This document shows positions 42,471 through 50,893 of a DNA stretch of 64,000 nt, one piece after another. Source of the stretch: Streptomyces violaceoruber (GTDB lineage: Bacteria > Actinomycetota > Actinomycetes > Streptomycetales > Streptomycetaceae); assembly GCF_033406955.1 (NCBI RefSeq), contig NZ_CP137734.1, positions 3,596,001 to 3,660,000 of the forward strand, in the 5' to 3' direction. The position numbers and the translations under genes are program-made. Numbering within the stretch: the stretch's first letter is position 1; each line of letters begins with the position of its first letter. The notes under the pieces were generated by a model. It was given only the letters and a program-made list of their open reading frames with translations. It was not told the DNA's origin and searched no databases.

Positions 42471-43151
42471 TCACTTCTCCGGCTGGAGGTACGGGGCGAG
42501 CATCTTGCGCAGCTTCTCCTCGCTGAGCGCCTGGAGGGTGCGCGCGGCGACCTTGCCCTCCCGGTCGATGATGAGCGTGGAGGGGACGGCCTGCGGGTTG
42601 AGGGTGCCCTTCTCGAAGCGGAGCATCAGTCTGCCCGCCGGGTCGTACAGGCTCGGGTAGGTGACCCCGTAGTCCTTCTCGAAGGCGCGGGCCGGACCGG
42701 TGGAGGTGTCGCGGGTGTTGATGCCGACGAACTGGACGCCCTGGTCCTTGACGTCCTGGTAGACCTTCTCGAAGTTCTTGGCCTCGGCGCGGCAGGGCGG
42801 GCACCACGAGCCCCAGACGTTGAGGACGACGACCTTGCCCTTGTAGTCGGCGACGTCGACCTGTCCCCCGTCGACGGTCTCGCCGGACAGCTCGGGGGCG
42901 TCGGCGCGCTCGCCCTTCTTCGCGGTGGCGATGCCGTCGGAGCCGGTGATGAAGCCGGTCTGCCCGCCGCCGCCCGAGGTGCCGCCGGAGCTGCACGCGG
43001 ACACGAGGAGCGCCGCGGCGGCCGCGCCGACGGCGGCCCGGGCGGCCCGGCTACGGACGCGGGCGCGGGCGTCGGCGGTGCGCTCGGTGAAGCGCTCGGC
43101 GGTGCGGTTCGAGCGGTTCGAGCGCAGGGGGGCGCGGCTGGCGGCACTCAT
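42471..43151 (-). CDS. TlpA/ResA-like thioredoxin-fold lipoprotein
   Basis: A 226-residue exported thiol-disulfide protein. A positively charged N-terminus and hydrophobic stretch lead to a lipobox, LLVSACSS (C53), so it is anchored outside the membrane. The redox site is GSWCPPC (C117, C120) with the ResA-like NVWGSWCPPCR context. It reduces apocytochrome c cysteines before heme attachment, taking electrons from CcdA. It heads the tight TlpA-CcdA-ResB operon. Confidence 0.92.
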   Translation of the reverse strand: MSAASRAPLRSNRSNRTAERFTERTADARARVRSRAARAAVGAAAAALLVSACSSGGTSGGGGQTGFITGSDGIATAKKGERADAPELSGETVDGGQVDVADYKGKVVVLNVWGSWCPPCRAEAKNFEKVYQDVKDQGVQFVGINTRDTSTGPARAFEKDYGVTYPSLYDPAGRLMLRFEKGTLNPQAVPSTLIIDREGKVAARTLQALSEEKLRKMLAPYLQPEK

Positions 43152-43240
43152 GTGAAAAGTTTCGCATGTCCGTTCCGAGGATCTTGCGCACCCCCCTCGC
43201 GGCCGGAAACCCGCATTTCAGGCACCGTTTCGCGGTCGCT

Positions 43241-44539
43241 TCAGGCGGCGTTCGCGGGGGCGCCCGAGGAGGCCGGGGTCTCCTTGAGGAAGGCGTTCCA
43301 GCCCCCGGCCGGCCGCTGCCCCACCTCGACGGTCCGCAGCTTGGCGAGCACCTCGGGCTTCTGCACGTCCAGCCAGTCGGTGAACTGGCGGAAGGAGACC
43401 AGCCGGATGTCCTCGCCCTTCTCCTTCTCCCGCGCGATGTGCTTGAGGGCGTTCTCCACGGCGTCCATGTAGATGCCGCCGTTCCACTCCTCGAAGTGGT
43501 TGCCGATGAAGAAGGGTGCCCGGTTCGACTCGTACGCCCGCTTGAAGCCGGATATGTACGCCTTCGTGGCCTGTTCCCGCCAGCCCGGGTAGTTGTACGC
43601 GGGGGCCTTGGTGGAGTTGACCGACTGGTTGGCGAGGATGTTGTAGTCCATCGAGAGGACCTCGAAGGAGTGGCCGGGGAACGGTATCTGCTGGAGCGGC
43701 AGGTCCCAGATCCCGTCCTTCTTCACCGGCCACACCTGGCGGCCGCCGGGCGAGGAGGCGTCGTAGCGCCAGCCCAGCTCGCGGGCGGTGGGCAGCAGCC
43801 TGTCCTGGCCGAGCAGACAGGGCGTGCGGCCGCCGACGAGTTCCTTGTCGTAGTCGAAGGGCAGGGACGGCAGGTCGGTCCAGCCGCTGTTGGTCCGCCA
43901 CTCCTTGACGAAGGACTTCGCCTGGTCGATCTCGCTGCGCCACTGCGCGGACGTCCAGTTGCCGACGCTGCCGCCGCCCCCGCAGAAGTGGCCGTTGAAG
44001 TGGGTGCCGATCTCGTGCCCGTCCAGCCACGCCCGGCGGACGTTGGTGAGCGTCGCCTTGATGTGCTCGTCGGTGAGGTAGCCGATGTCGGAGGCGCCGC
44101 GCGGGTTGTTCGGCGGGTCGTAGAGGCGCTTCTTCGACTCGGGCAGCAGGTACAGGCCCGAGAGGAAGAACGTCATGTGCGCGCCGTGCTCCTGGGCCAG
44201 GTCCAGGAAGCGGGGGAAGAGCCCGTTGCCGACCTCGCCCGCGCCGTCCCAGGAGAAGACGACGAACTGCGGCGGCGTCTGGCCCGGTTCCAGGGGCACG
44301 GGGGCGTCCGGCTGGTGCGGCTGCTTGCCGGTGTACGACGTGGAGCCGTCGCCGATGGGCTTCGCCGGGGCCTTGCCGCTGCCGGAGGGCGACGGTTTCC
44401 CGGCGCCTGGGGCCTGGTGCGAGCCGTCCGACGAGGAGTGGGAACCGGTGCCGCAGCCCGCGAGCCCGACCGCCGCCGCGGCCCCCGCGCCGAGTCCGAG
44501 CATTCCCCTGCGGGTGAGAGTGCGGTTGGAAGTGCGCAT
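43241..44539 (-). CDS. Secreted polysaccharide deacetylase-like lipoprotein
   Basis: A 432-residue exported protein. The twin-arginine-type signal RRGMLGLG (R10-R11) leads to a lipobox, GLAGCG (C29). The NodB-like core shows FSWDGAGEVG (catalytic/metal Asp), and HEIGTHFNGHFCGG (metal His pair). A long C-terminal extension distinguishes it from minimal NodB enzymes. It probably acts on cell-wall or surface glycans; activity is not certain because the motif is not fully canonical. A GAGG ribosome site overlaps the foot of a 17-bp perfect hairpin in the leader. Confidence 0.82.
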   Translation of the reverse strand: MRTSNRTLTRRGMLGLGAGAAAAVGLAGCGTGSHSSSDGSHQAPGAGKPSPSGSGKAPAKPIGDGSTSYTGKQPHQPDAPVPLEPGQTPPQFVVFSWDGAGEVGNGLFPRFLDLAQEHGAHMTFFLSGLYLLPESKKRLYDPPNNPRGASDIGYLTDEHIKATLTNVRRAWLDGHEIGTHFNGHFCGGGGSVGNWTSAQWRSEIDQAKSFVKEWRTNSGWTDLPSLPFDYDKELVGGRTPCLLGQDRLLPTARELGWRYDASSPGGRQVWPVKKDGIWDLPLQQIPFPGHSFEVLSMDYNILANQSVNSTKAPAYNYPGWREQATKAYISGFKRAYESNRAPFFIGNHFEEWNGGIYMDAVENALKHIAREKEKGEDIRLVSFRQFTDWLDVQKPEVLAKLRTVEVGQRPAGGWNAFLKETPASSGAPANAA

Positions 44540-44545
44540 CGCAAC

Positions 44546-44597
44546 CTCGTTCGTCGCGTCCTTGGTGGTCACTGGGTGAGAGGACGCGACGAACGAG
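44546..44597 (-). promoter_or_regulatory. 17-bp perfect hairpin in the deacetylase mRNA leader
   Basis: CTCGTTCGTCGCGTCCT (44546-44562) is perfectly complementary to AGGACGCGACGAACGAG (44581-44597), with an 18-nt loop. In the leftward mRNA the hairpin ends 6 nt before the ATG and includes part of the GAGG ribosome site. It could block translation until opened. There is no U-run, so it is unlikely to be a simple terminator. Confidence 0.65.
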
Positions 44598-44661
44598 CGG
44601 GTTCCGGAAATTTGTGCGGATTGGGTAACGGTGGACAGCGGACCCACAGAAAGGGACCTGG

Positions 44662-44683
44662 GCCCGGGCCCCGGGGCCCGGGC
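44662..44683 (-). terminator. 22-nt GC palindrome after the phosphatase gene
   Basis: A perfect palindrome of G and C runs (GCCCGGGCCCC and its complement) lies 5 bp past the leftward histidine phosphatase stop. It probably terminates the hemL-phosphatase unit ahead of the deacetylase gene. No T-run follows. Confidence 0.5.
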
Positions 44684-44688
44684 GACCG

Positions 44689-45390
44689 TCAGGCCCCGTA
44701 CGCCTTCCCCTGCCCCTTCACCGGCTTGGCTCCCGCGAGGAGGTGGGCCGGCACGAGGTCGCGGGCGGGCTCGGTGTAGCCGACGGAGACGATCTTGTCG
44801 CCCCGGTAGGTGAACGTGGTCAGGGACGCCAGCGTGCACTGCCGCTTGCGCGGGTCGTGCCACAGCCGCCGCCGCTCGACGTACGACCGCAGGATCCAGA
44901 TCGGCAGCTGGTGGCTGACGACCACGGCCTCGTGCCCGCGCGCCCGGTCCCGTGCGGCGTCGATCGCGCCCTTCATCCGGACGACCTGGTCGACGTACGG
45001 CTCACCCCAGGAGGGCTTGAACGGGTTGACCACGTGCTTCCAGTTGCCGGGCCGGCGCAGTGCGCCGTCACCGATGCCGAAGGTCTTGCCCTGGAAGACG
45101 TTCTCCGCCTCGATGAGGCGGGCGTCGGTGTCCAGGTCGAGCCCGTGCGTCTTGGCGATCGGGGTCGCCGTCTCCTGCGCCCGCTCCAGCGGGGAGGCCA
45201 CGACGTACGTCACGTCGCGGGGCGCGAGGTGCTCGGCGACCCGCTCGGCCATCCGCCGGCCCAGCTCGGAGAGGTGGTAGCCGGGCAGCCGCCCGTACAG
45301 GACACCGGTGGGGTTCTCGACCTCGCCGTGCCGCATGACGTGGACGACGGTCAGCTCGTCGTCGCGGTCCTGGATGCCGTTGTCGCTCAT
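44689..45390 (-). CDS. Histidine phosphatase (phosphoglycerate mutase-like)
   Basis: A 233-residue branch of the histidine phosphatase superfamily. The phospho-acceptor motif is VMRHGEVEN, with SPLERAQETA and the second His in VVSHQLPIW. It is not metabolic phosphoglycerate mutase by length or context. It overlaps the hemL stop by four bases (ATGA), so the two are coupled; this pairing with hemL suggests a housekeeping link, but the substrate is unknown. Confidence 0.88.
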   Translation of the reverse strand: MSDNGIQDRDDELTVVHVMRHGEVENPTGVLYGRLPGYHLSELGRRMAERVAEHLAPRDVTYVVASPLERAQETATPIAKTHGLDLDTDARLIEAENVFQGKTFGIGDGALRRPGNWKHVVNPFKPSWGEPYVDQVVRMKGAIDAARDRARGHEAVVVSHQLPIWILRSYVERRRLWHDPRKRQCTLASLTTFTYRGDKIVSVGYTEPARDLVPAHLLAGAKPVKGQGKAYGA

Positions 45391-46703
45391 GCCGTCGCCT
45401 CCGCGGCCGCGCGGGCCGCCGCCGGGAGGGCGTCGGCGATGCGCTGGACGGCCCGCTCGTCGTGGGCGGTGGACACGAACCAGGACTCGAAGGAGGACGG
45501 TGGCAGGTAGACGCCGTTCGCGAGGAGGGAGTGGAAGAAGGCGGTGAACCGGAAGGACTCCTGCGCCTTCGCGTCCTCGTAGTTGACGACCGGCCGGTCG
45601 GTGAAGAACACGGAGAACATGTTGGAGGCGTTCTGGAGCCTGTGCGCGACGCCCTCCTTGGTGAGCGCCTCGGTCACGAGTGCCTGGATCTGCGCGGACA
45701 CGGCGTCGACGGTGTCGTACGCCGCGTCGTCGAGGAGCCGCAGCTGGGCGAGCCCGGCGGCGGTGGCGACCGGGTTCCCGGAGAGGGTGCCGGCCTGGTA
45801 GACGGGCCCGGCCGGGGCGAGGTGCGCCATGACGTCCGCCCGCCCCCCGAACGCGGCGGCGGGGAACCCGCCCCCCATCACCTTCCCGAAGGTCATCAGG
45901 TCGGGCACGACCCCCTCCACCCCGAACCACCCGGCGCGGCTGGTCCGGAACCCGGTCATGACCTCGTCGGACACGAACAGCGCGCCGTTGGCCGCGCAGG
46001 CGTCCTTGAGTCCCTGGTTGAACCCGGGCAGCGGCGGCACGACGCCCATGTTGCCGGGCGAGGCCTCCGTGATCACGCAGGCGATCTCGCCGGGGTGGGC
46101 GGCGAAGGCGGCGTGCACGGCGTCGAGGTCGTTGTACGGCAGCACGATCGTGTCGCTCGCCTGGGCGCCGGTGACGCCGGGGGTGTCGGGCAGCGCGAAG
46201 GTGGCGACGCCGGAGCCCGCGGCGGCGAGCAGTGAGTCGACGTGACCGTGGTAGCACCCGGCGAACTTGATCACCTTGGTGCGCCGGGTGAACCCGCGGG
46301 CGAGCCGGATCGCCGACATGGTCGCCTCGGTCCCGCTGGACACGAGCCGGACCTCCTCCAGCGGCGCGACGCGCTCGACCATCGCCTCGGCCAGCGCGAC
46401 CTCGCCCTCGGCGGGCGTGCCGAAGGACGTGCCGCGCGCGACCGCCTCCTGCACGGCGGCGATCACCTCGGGGTGCGCGTGCCCGAGGATCATCGGCCCC
46501 CAGGAGCAGACGAGGTCGACGTACTCGCGCCCGTCGGCGTCGGTCAGGTACGGCCCGGTGCCGGACACCATGAACCGGGGCGTGCCGCCGACGGCGCGGA
46601 AGGCGCGCACCGGGGAGTTCACACCGCCGGGCGTGACGGCCGCGGCGCGGTCGAACAGAGCCTGCGAGGCCGGTGCTTCGTATGGATATGCCAGTTCGCT
46701 CAT
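45387..46703 (-). CDS. hemL: Glutamate-1-semialdehyde 2,1-aminomutase
   Basis: A 438-residue PLP enzyme that makes 5-aminolevulinate, the committed precursor of heme, in the C5 pathway. Visible hallmarks are TPGGVNSPVRAF near the N-terminus, the SSGTEATMSAIRLAR PLP-phosphate region, ISDEVMTGFR-type VSDEVMTGFR, and the PLP lysine in MTFGKVMGGGFP. ATG 46703 follows GGAGAAG. It heads a coupled unit with the phosphatase, near the cytochrome c maturation genes that use heme. Confidence 0.95.
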   Translation of the reverse strand: MSELAYPYEAPASQALFDRAAAVTPGGVNSPVRAFRAVGGTPRFMVSGTGPYLTDADGREYVDLVCSWGPMILGHAHPEVIAAVQEAVARGTSFGTPAEGEVALAEAMVERVAPLEEVRLVSSGTEATMSAIRLARGFTRRTKVIKFAGCYHGHVDSLLAAAGSGVATFALPDTPGVTGAQASDTIVLPYNDLDAVHAAFAAHPGEIACVITEASPGNMGVVPPLPGFNQGLKDACAANGALFVSDEVMTGFRTSRAGWFGVEGVVPDLMTFGKVMGGGFPAAAFGGRADVMAHLAPAGPVYQAGTLSGNPVATAAGLAQLRLLDDAAYDTVDAVSAQIQALVTEALTKEGVAHRLQNASNMFSVFFTDRPVVNYEDAKAQESFRFTAFFHSLLANGVYLPPSSFESWFVSTAHDERAVQRIADALPAAARAAAEATA

Positions 46704-46991
46704 GACCTGCGACTTCTCCGACCTTCTCGACCTTCTCCGACGTATCGGACCCTGCACGGCCTCTGGTTGCCCAGGGTGACTTCGTCAAGGGTAGACAACC
46801 GCCCCCAACGCCGTGCCGTCTGCCAGACTGGAACTCATCCACGCAGCTCACCGGGGCGACGCGGACGGGGCTGCCGACCGTCCGGCGGGCATATGTCCCA
46901 CCGCACGTTTCGGCGGGCGACCGTGGGGGAGGTCACTGACACGATGATCGGGTTGCGCGGCGGGGGCCACGCGTCCTAGAAAAGCAGTCGG
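46704..46991. other. Non-coding interval upstream of hemL
   Basis: This gap of about 290 bp, extending to about 490 bp if the small frame at 46992 is not real, holds the hemL promoter region and no gene I can support. It contains a CTTCTCCGACC-like direct repeat at about 46712-46740. A small reading at 46944 (about 11 codons) is not convincing. Confidence 0.5.
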
Positions 46992-47198
46992 GTGGAGATA
47001 TGCATCGCGGTGGCGGACTGGGCGAGGGGACCGATGACCTGGGTCCTCGACGTGCCCGGCGGGGAAGGCACCGACGCGAGGCGGAGGAAGCGTCCGAAGC
47101 ACGTCAGACACACGGCACCCCGGGCGAGCCCGACCGGCTCGACCGGCGGGCCGACCGGCTGGGGGCGGGGAGCGGGAATGGTGGTCGGGTGGGGGTGA
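46992..47198 (+). CDS. Possible small protein coupled to the downstream gene
   Basis: A 68-codon frame starting at GTG 46992. Third positions are about 85-90% G or C by eye, like real genes here and unlike the competing frame through the same bases. It ends in GTGA, overlapping the next start by four bases, a common coupled arrangement. The product starts with a short hydrophobic WARGPMTWVLDV stretch and is otherwise Arg/Gly/Pro-rich, matching no family I know. The ribosome site is weak, so the call is tentative. Confidence 0.3.
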   Translation: MEICIAVADWARGPMTWVLDVPGGEGTDARRRKRPKHVRHTAPRASPTGSTGGPTGWGRGAGMVVGWG

Positions 47199-47626
47199 CC
47201 TACAAGTACTTCGGCGCGCCCGACGGCGCGACCGCGGCCCGCGTCCCGATCTCCATGCGCCCCGAGGAACTGGGCGGCGACGAGCTCGGGATGAACGGCA
47301 TGTTCACCAAGATCAAGCCGGAGACCATGGCCGCCATGGTCCTCACCGGCATCGAGGGCGTTCCCCTGCACAAGGTGCCCCCGCTGGAACTGGTCGTCCT
47401 GCACCCCGACTACGCGGTCGTCAAACTCCCGATGACCGTGGTCGACCCCCTGCGCGGCATCGGCGAGGAGGCGGTCGGCGCGGCGGCCTTCATATGGTCC
47501 ACGGTCCCGGACCGCGGCGGCCCGCGGGACGCGTTCAACGTGTACCAGCTGCTGCACGAGTGGCAGGACTTCTCGCACCGGTTGCACGAGGCGGGGCACC
47601 AGCCGTACTGCCTGGTGTGGCCCTGA
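47195..47626 (+). CDS. Conserved hypothetical protein of unknown function
   Basis: A 143-residue protein starting at GTG 47195, with well-formed coding composition. It has TYKYFGAPDG at the start, a central PPLELVVLHPDYAVVKLPMTV beta-rich segment and a His/Trp-rich C-terminus (LLHEWQDFSHRLHEAGHQPYCLVWP, in part). No signal or membrane segment. I do not assign a function. A longer frame from ATG 47000 exists, but its added part has poor codon bias. A 24-nt palindrome follows the stop. Confidence 0.65.
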   Translation: MTYKYFGAPDGATAARVPISMRPEELGGDELGMNGMFTKIKPETMAAMVLTGIEGVPLHKVPPLELVVLHPDYAVVKLPMTVVDPLRGIGEEAVGAAAFIWSTVPDRGGPRDAFNVYQLLHEWQDFSHRLHEAGHQPYCLVWP

Positions 47627-47646
47627 GCCGACGCCGTTCCGACGGG

Positions 47647-47670
47647 GGGCGGGGCCCCGGGGCCCCGCCC
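47647..47670 (+). terminator. 24-nt GC palindrome between two orphan genes
   Basis: A fully self-complementary stretch of G and C runs starting GGGCGGGGCCCC lies 20 bp after the first orphan gene and 6 bp before the GTG of the next. It may terminate the first gene or structure the next gene's leader. Confidence 0.5.
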
Positions 47671-47676
47671 GTACCG

Positions 47677-48165
47677 GTGTCCCGTCTCAAGGACGGCCGC
47701 TTCTACGGCTATCTGCGCCATCCCCTCCCCCACGAACGGGACACCATCGTCGATGCGGTGGTCACCTCGTACGTCAAGGCCGCCGGACCGGTCCGGCAAC
47801 GGGCGATCGACGACCTCGACACCCGCGGCGCGTCCGTGCTCAGCGTGTACGGACAGCGCATGGCCTCGGCCGCGGTCCGTGCCGGGTCCGTGGACACGCT
47901 GCGCCGCGGCCTCGTCGCCGTCGGCATGGCACAAGCCCGCCTCCGCGACGCCCGCGAGAACCTGTACCCGCTCGCAGCCCTCCACGACGCCGCGTCCCTG
48001 CTCGGCACATCGCTGCGGAACCTGATCACCGAGGTGTCGGACTCGCTGCCGACTTCGGCGGTCGAAGAGTTGCGCGCCTTCGACCAACGGCAGGAGCAGG
48101 ACACATCGCTGGCGCCCATGGGCCTGAGACGACTCGGCGGCGGCCGGACCCTCCTCTACTCCTGA
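47677..48165 (+). CDS. Hypothetical soluble helical protein
   Basis: A protein of about 162 residues, predicted mostly helical, with no membrane segment, signal or cysteine. It begins SRLKDGRFYGYLRHPLPHERD and has long Ala/Leu/Arg-rich helices (VLSVYGQRMASAAVRAGS, LVAVGMAQARLRDARENLYPLAAL in part), suggesting a coiled-coil or helical-bundle fold. Start is uncertain: GTG 47677 sits just after a GC palindrome, and GTG 47617 would overlap the previous stop. No family recognised. Confidence 0.5.
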   Translation: MSRLKDGRFYGYLRHPLPHERDTIVDAVVTSYVKAAGPVRQRAIDDLDTRGASVLSVYGQRMASAAVRAGSVDTLRRGLVAVGMAQARLRDARENLYPLAALHDAASLLGTSLRNLITEVSDSLPTSAVEELRAFDQRQEQDTSLAPMGLRRLGGGRTLLYS

Positions 48166-48230
48166 CCTGCTTCACCGAAGCCCCCGCAGGGCACCGCCAC
48201 TCCGCCGCCCGGCGGAGCCGGTCGGGGTCG

Positions 48231-48743
48231 TCAGCCCAGAACCTCCCGTAGCCAGGTCCGCTCCGCGTGACTGGTGGCGCGGGCGATGGTGAGCATGCCG
48301 CGACGGTAGGGGTCGCCGGTGTCCTCGGCGCGCAGTGGGCGTTCGCCGTCGTGGAAGAAGCTTGCGGGCTGTTGCAGGAACTCCAGGCGCCGACGCAGTA
48401 CCGCGTGCTGGTCGGCGGTGTCGGGGAGGTGGGAGAGGAAGGCCAGGATCGTGAAGTACCGGGTGCTGTCGCTGATGTCCAGGCCGTCGGCATCCCGCAG
48501 CCGGCGCAGGAGCTCGGTGCGGCCGTCGGCGGTCATGCTCAGGACGTGCCGCTGGGCGGCCGAGGCGCCCGGCTCGGCTCGGCGATCAAGTAGCCCGGCG
48601 TGGACGAGACGGCTGATCGCCGGATAGAGACTGCCGTCGCTGACCGGTCGGGCATGGCCGGACAGGTGCGCTATCCGACGGCGCAGTTGGTAGCCGTGCA
48701 GCGGCCCGTCGGCCAGGAATCCCAGGATCGCGAGTTCCAGCAT
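48231..48743 (-). CDS. PadR-family transcriptional regulator
   Basis: A 170-residue regulator with the PadR winged helix (LELAILGFLADGPLHGYQLRRRI, then VSDGSLYPAISRLVHAGLLDRR) and a C-terminal helical dimerisation region. ATG 48743 follows GAGAG. It is divergent from an isochorismatase-family gene 57 bp away, with a palindrome between them. It probably represses that gene in response to a small ligand. Confidence 0.9.
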   Translation of the reverse strand: MLELAILGFLADGPLHGYQLRRRIAHLSGHARPVSDGSLYPAISRLVHAGLLDRRAEPGASAAQRHVLSMTADGRTELLRRLRDADGLDISDSTRYFTILAFLSHLPDTADQHAVLRRRLEFLQQPASFFHDGERPLRAEDTGDPYRRGMLTIARATSHAERTWLREVLG

Positions 48744-48760
48744 GCTGCTACTCTCGCACA

Positions 48761-48784
48761 TCGAAACGAGGTACCTCGAATCGA
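48761..48784. promoter_or_regulatory. Extended palindrome between padR-type and isochorismatase genes
   Basis: The 12-bp perfect palindrome CGAGGTACCTCG (48767-48778) is flanked on both sides, at 2-nt spacing, by TCGA. It lies between the two starts and is the likely PadR operator. Confidence 0.6.
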
Positions 48785-48799
48785 GGCATGGAGGCGTGG

Positions 48800-49474
48800 A
48801 TGTCGTATTCCGAGGAATGGGTGACCGCACGGGCGCGTGACGCCTACGAGCACGGCCGGGCATCCTTCGATGTACGGCCGGAGCGAACGGCGTTACTGGT
48901 CATCGACATGCAGGACGAATTCGTCCGGCCGGGCTGGAGCCCTTACTGGGTGCCGGCGGCGACCCGGATGGCGCCAAGGCTGCGTCGGCTGGTCGAGGGA
49001 TGCCGATCCGCCGATGTCCCGGTGATCTGGACCATCTTCGACGACACGCATCTCGGACTGGACCGGCCCAGGGCCCTGAGTCACCTTCCGCACGCCGACA
49101 CCGACTGGCGTCGGCCGGGCCCAGCCGAGGTGTGGGACCAGCTGGGCCGCCGCAGCGACGAGGCCCTGATCCGTAAGCCCTCCTACGGCGCGTTCTACGA
49201 CACCCCGCTCGACACGATGCTCCGCAACCTCGGCCGCGACACGGTCATTGTCACGGGAACGCTCACCAACTACTGCTGCGGCACCACGGCCAGGCAGGCA
49301 TATGAGCGCGGCTACAAGGTCGTGTTCGGGGCAGACGTCACGGCCACCGACGACGAGTCCCGCCAGGAACCGGAACTCGCCGTCCTACGCAAAGGCTTCG
49401 CACTCGTCCTGACCGCCGAGGAGATCACGAACCAACTGGCCACAGGGGCGCGTGTACGGCATGGGCGGCACTGA
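48800..49474 (+). CDS. Isochorismatase-family cysteine hydrolase
   Basis: A 224-residue alpha/beta hydrolase of the isochorismatase/nicotinamidase family. Catalytic triad candidates are Asp36 in LVIDMQDEF, Lys in IRKPSYGAF and Cys in TLTNYCCGTTA. ATG 48800 follows GGAGGC at good spacing. True isochorismatase, carbamoylase or ureidoacrylate-type amidohydrolase cannot be told apart by eye. The divergent PadR regulator suggests substrate-induced expression. Confidence 0.88.
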   Translation: MSYSEEWVTARARDAYEHGRASFDVRPERTALLVIDMQDEFVRPGWSPYWVPAATRMAPRLRRLVEGCRSADVPVIWTIFDDTHLGLDRPRALSHLPHADTDWRRPGPAEVWDQLGRRSDEALIRKPSYGAFYDTPLDTMLRNLGRDTVIVTGTLTNYCCGTTARQAYERGYKVVFGADVTATDDESRQEPELAVLRKGFALVLTAEEITNQLATGARVRHGRH

Positions 49475-49520
49475 GGCCGGGGCGACGCCTGCCCCTTGCC
49501 CACCCGCACGACACCCGAGG

Positions 49521-50768
49521 TCACCCCTCGGTGCGCTGCGCCGGCCGTTTCGCCGCGTGTTCGGCGGGGGCGCGGGTGTCGGCCCCGTGGTGGCGGGAGC
49601 CGCGGGTTCCGGCGGCCGGGGCGGCGAAGGCGGCCGCGGCGACGAAGGCCAGCACCACGACCATCGCCGGACGCAGCCCGTAGTGATCGCCCAGGAAACC
49701 GAGGGTGGGCGGCCCCACCAGGAAGGCGATGTAGCCGATCGTCGCCACGAGACCGACCCGGGCGGTCTCGTCGGGCCCCGAGTCGCCCGCCGCCGACAGG
49801 GCCACCGGAAAGCCCAGGGACGCGCCCAGTCCCCAGAACAGGACGGCGGCCGCGGCCACGACGGTGTTGTCGGAGAAGATGACCAGGCACAGACCGAGGG
49901 CCCCGGAGACGGCACTGGCCCGCACGACGGTCGCCCGGCTGTGGCGGCTGAGGAAGAACGTACCGCCGAAGCGCCCCAGGGTCATCGCCGCGGCGAACCC
50001 CACGTAGACGAGCGAACCGGCGGCGGCGTCGAGCCCGTGGCCGTCGACCATGAGCAGCGGCAGCCAGTCGTTGGCGGCGCCCTCGGCGAGAGCCATGGCG
50101 AGAACGATGGCGCCGATCAACAGGAGCCGCCGGTCCCGCCACACCTGCGGCTTCGAGGGGCCCGCGGATCCCGGGGCGGGCAGTGCGGCACGGATCCCGG
50201 TCCCGGCGGGGACGGCGCCGATGGCGTACGTGAAGATCCCGGCCGCCACCACGGCCACGGCCGACAGGTGCCAGTGGGCGGGGAACGCCGCGGCGGTGGC
50301 CGCCATGCCGGCCAGGGCTCCGACGACGGTGCCCAGGCTGAAGCACCCGTGCAGGGTGGGGAGAACCGGCCTGCCGGTGATCCGTTCCACGTCGGCGCCG
50401 TCCACATTGATCGCCACCTCGCCCGCCCCGGCCCCCACGCCGAACAGACACAGTCCCGCGGTGACCAGTGGCGCGGAGGCGAGGGCGCTGCCCGCGCCGA
50501 CGACGGCCACGCTCGCGACGATCAGCAGCGTGCCGACCGCCGTCACGGGCCTGGTCCCGAACCGCGACACCAGACGGCCGGAGCAGAGGATGCCGGTCAT
50601 CGAGCCGACGGACAGGCCGAACAGCACCAGCCCCATCTGCGCCGTGGACACGCCCAGCCGGTCACGGATGTCCGGAGTGCGCGTGACCCATGAGGACATG
50701 GCGATGCCGTTGAGGAAGAAGAAGAGGTACAGCGCCCGGCGGCGTCGCTGAACAGCGCGGTCTGTCAA
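49521..50768 (-). CDS. MFS transporter
   Basis: A transporter of about 415 residues with roughly 12 hydrophobic helices and an MFS-type loop (SGRLVSRFGTRPVTAVG). The best start is TTG 50768 after CGGAG; a GTG 60 bp upstream lacks a site. It resembles small MFS efflux proteins of the YbjJ or sugar-efflux-like kind. It is divergent from a TetR gene, so a TetR-regulated efflux pump is likely. Substrate unknown. Confidence 0.85.
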   Translation of the reverse strand: MTDRAVQRRRRALYLFFFLNGIAMSSWVTRTPDIRDRLGVSTAQMGLVLFGLSVGSMTGILCSGRLVSRFGTRPVTAVGTLLIVASVAVVGAGSALASAPLVTAGLCLFGVGAGAGEVAINVDGADVERITGRPVLPTLHGCFSLGTVVGALAGMAATAAAFPAHWHLSAVAVVAAGIFTYAIGAVPAGTGIRAALPAPGSAGPSKPQVWRDRRLLLIGAIVLAMALAEGAANDWLPLLMVDGHGLDAAAGSLVYVGFAAAMTLGRFGGTFFLSRHSRATVVRASAVSGALGLCLVIFSDNTVVAAAAVLFWGLGASLGFPVALSAAGDSGPDETARVGLVATIGYIAFLVGPPTLGFLGDHYGLRPAMVVVLAFVAAAAFAAPAAGTRGSRHHGADTRAPAEHAAKRPAQRTEG

Positions 50769-50838
50769 GGAGGGGCTCCGCCGGGGTTGGACACAATGGA
50801 GGACAGGCAGGCGACGATCTCGCGTCACCCACTGAGTA

Positions 50839-50852
50839 TGCACAAATGTACA
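50839..50852. promoter_or_regulatory. TGCACA/TGTACA element between MFS and TetR genes
   Basis: TGCACAAATGTACA lies in the 125-bp divergent region, with near-palindromic TGNACA half sites. It is a candidate TetR operator, but short and imperfect. Confidence 0.3.
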
Positions 50853-50893
50853 CACCGGTGGGGGAGCCCGAAAAGACAAGGCGGACAACGGAG

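Noticed and set aside
39950..42526. 858-codon rightward frame opposite resB/ccdA
   Set aside because: Antisense shadow of confirmed cytochrome maturation genes; no ribosome site or recognisable domain.
46848..47111. Leftward 87-codon frame upstream of hemL
   Set aside because: Poor codon bias, Pro/Arg/His-rich product and no ribosome site.
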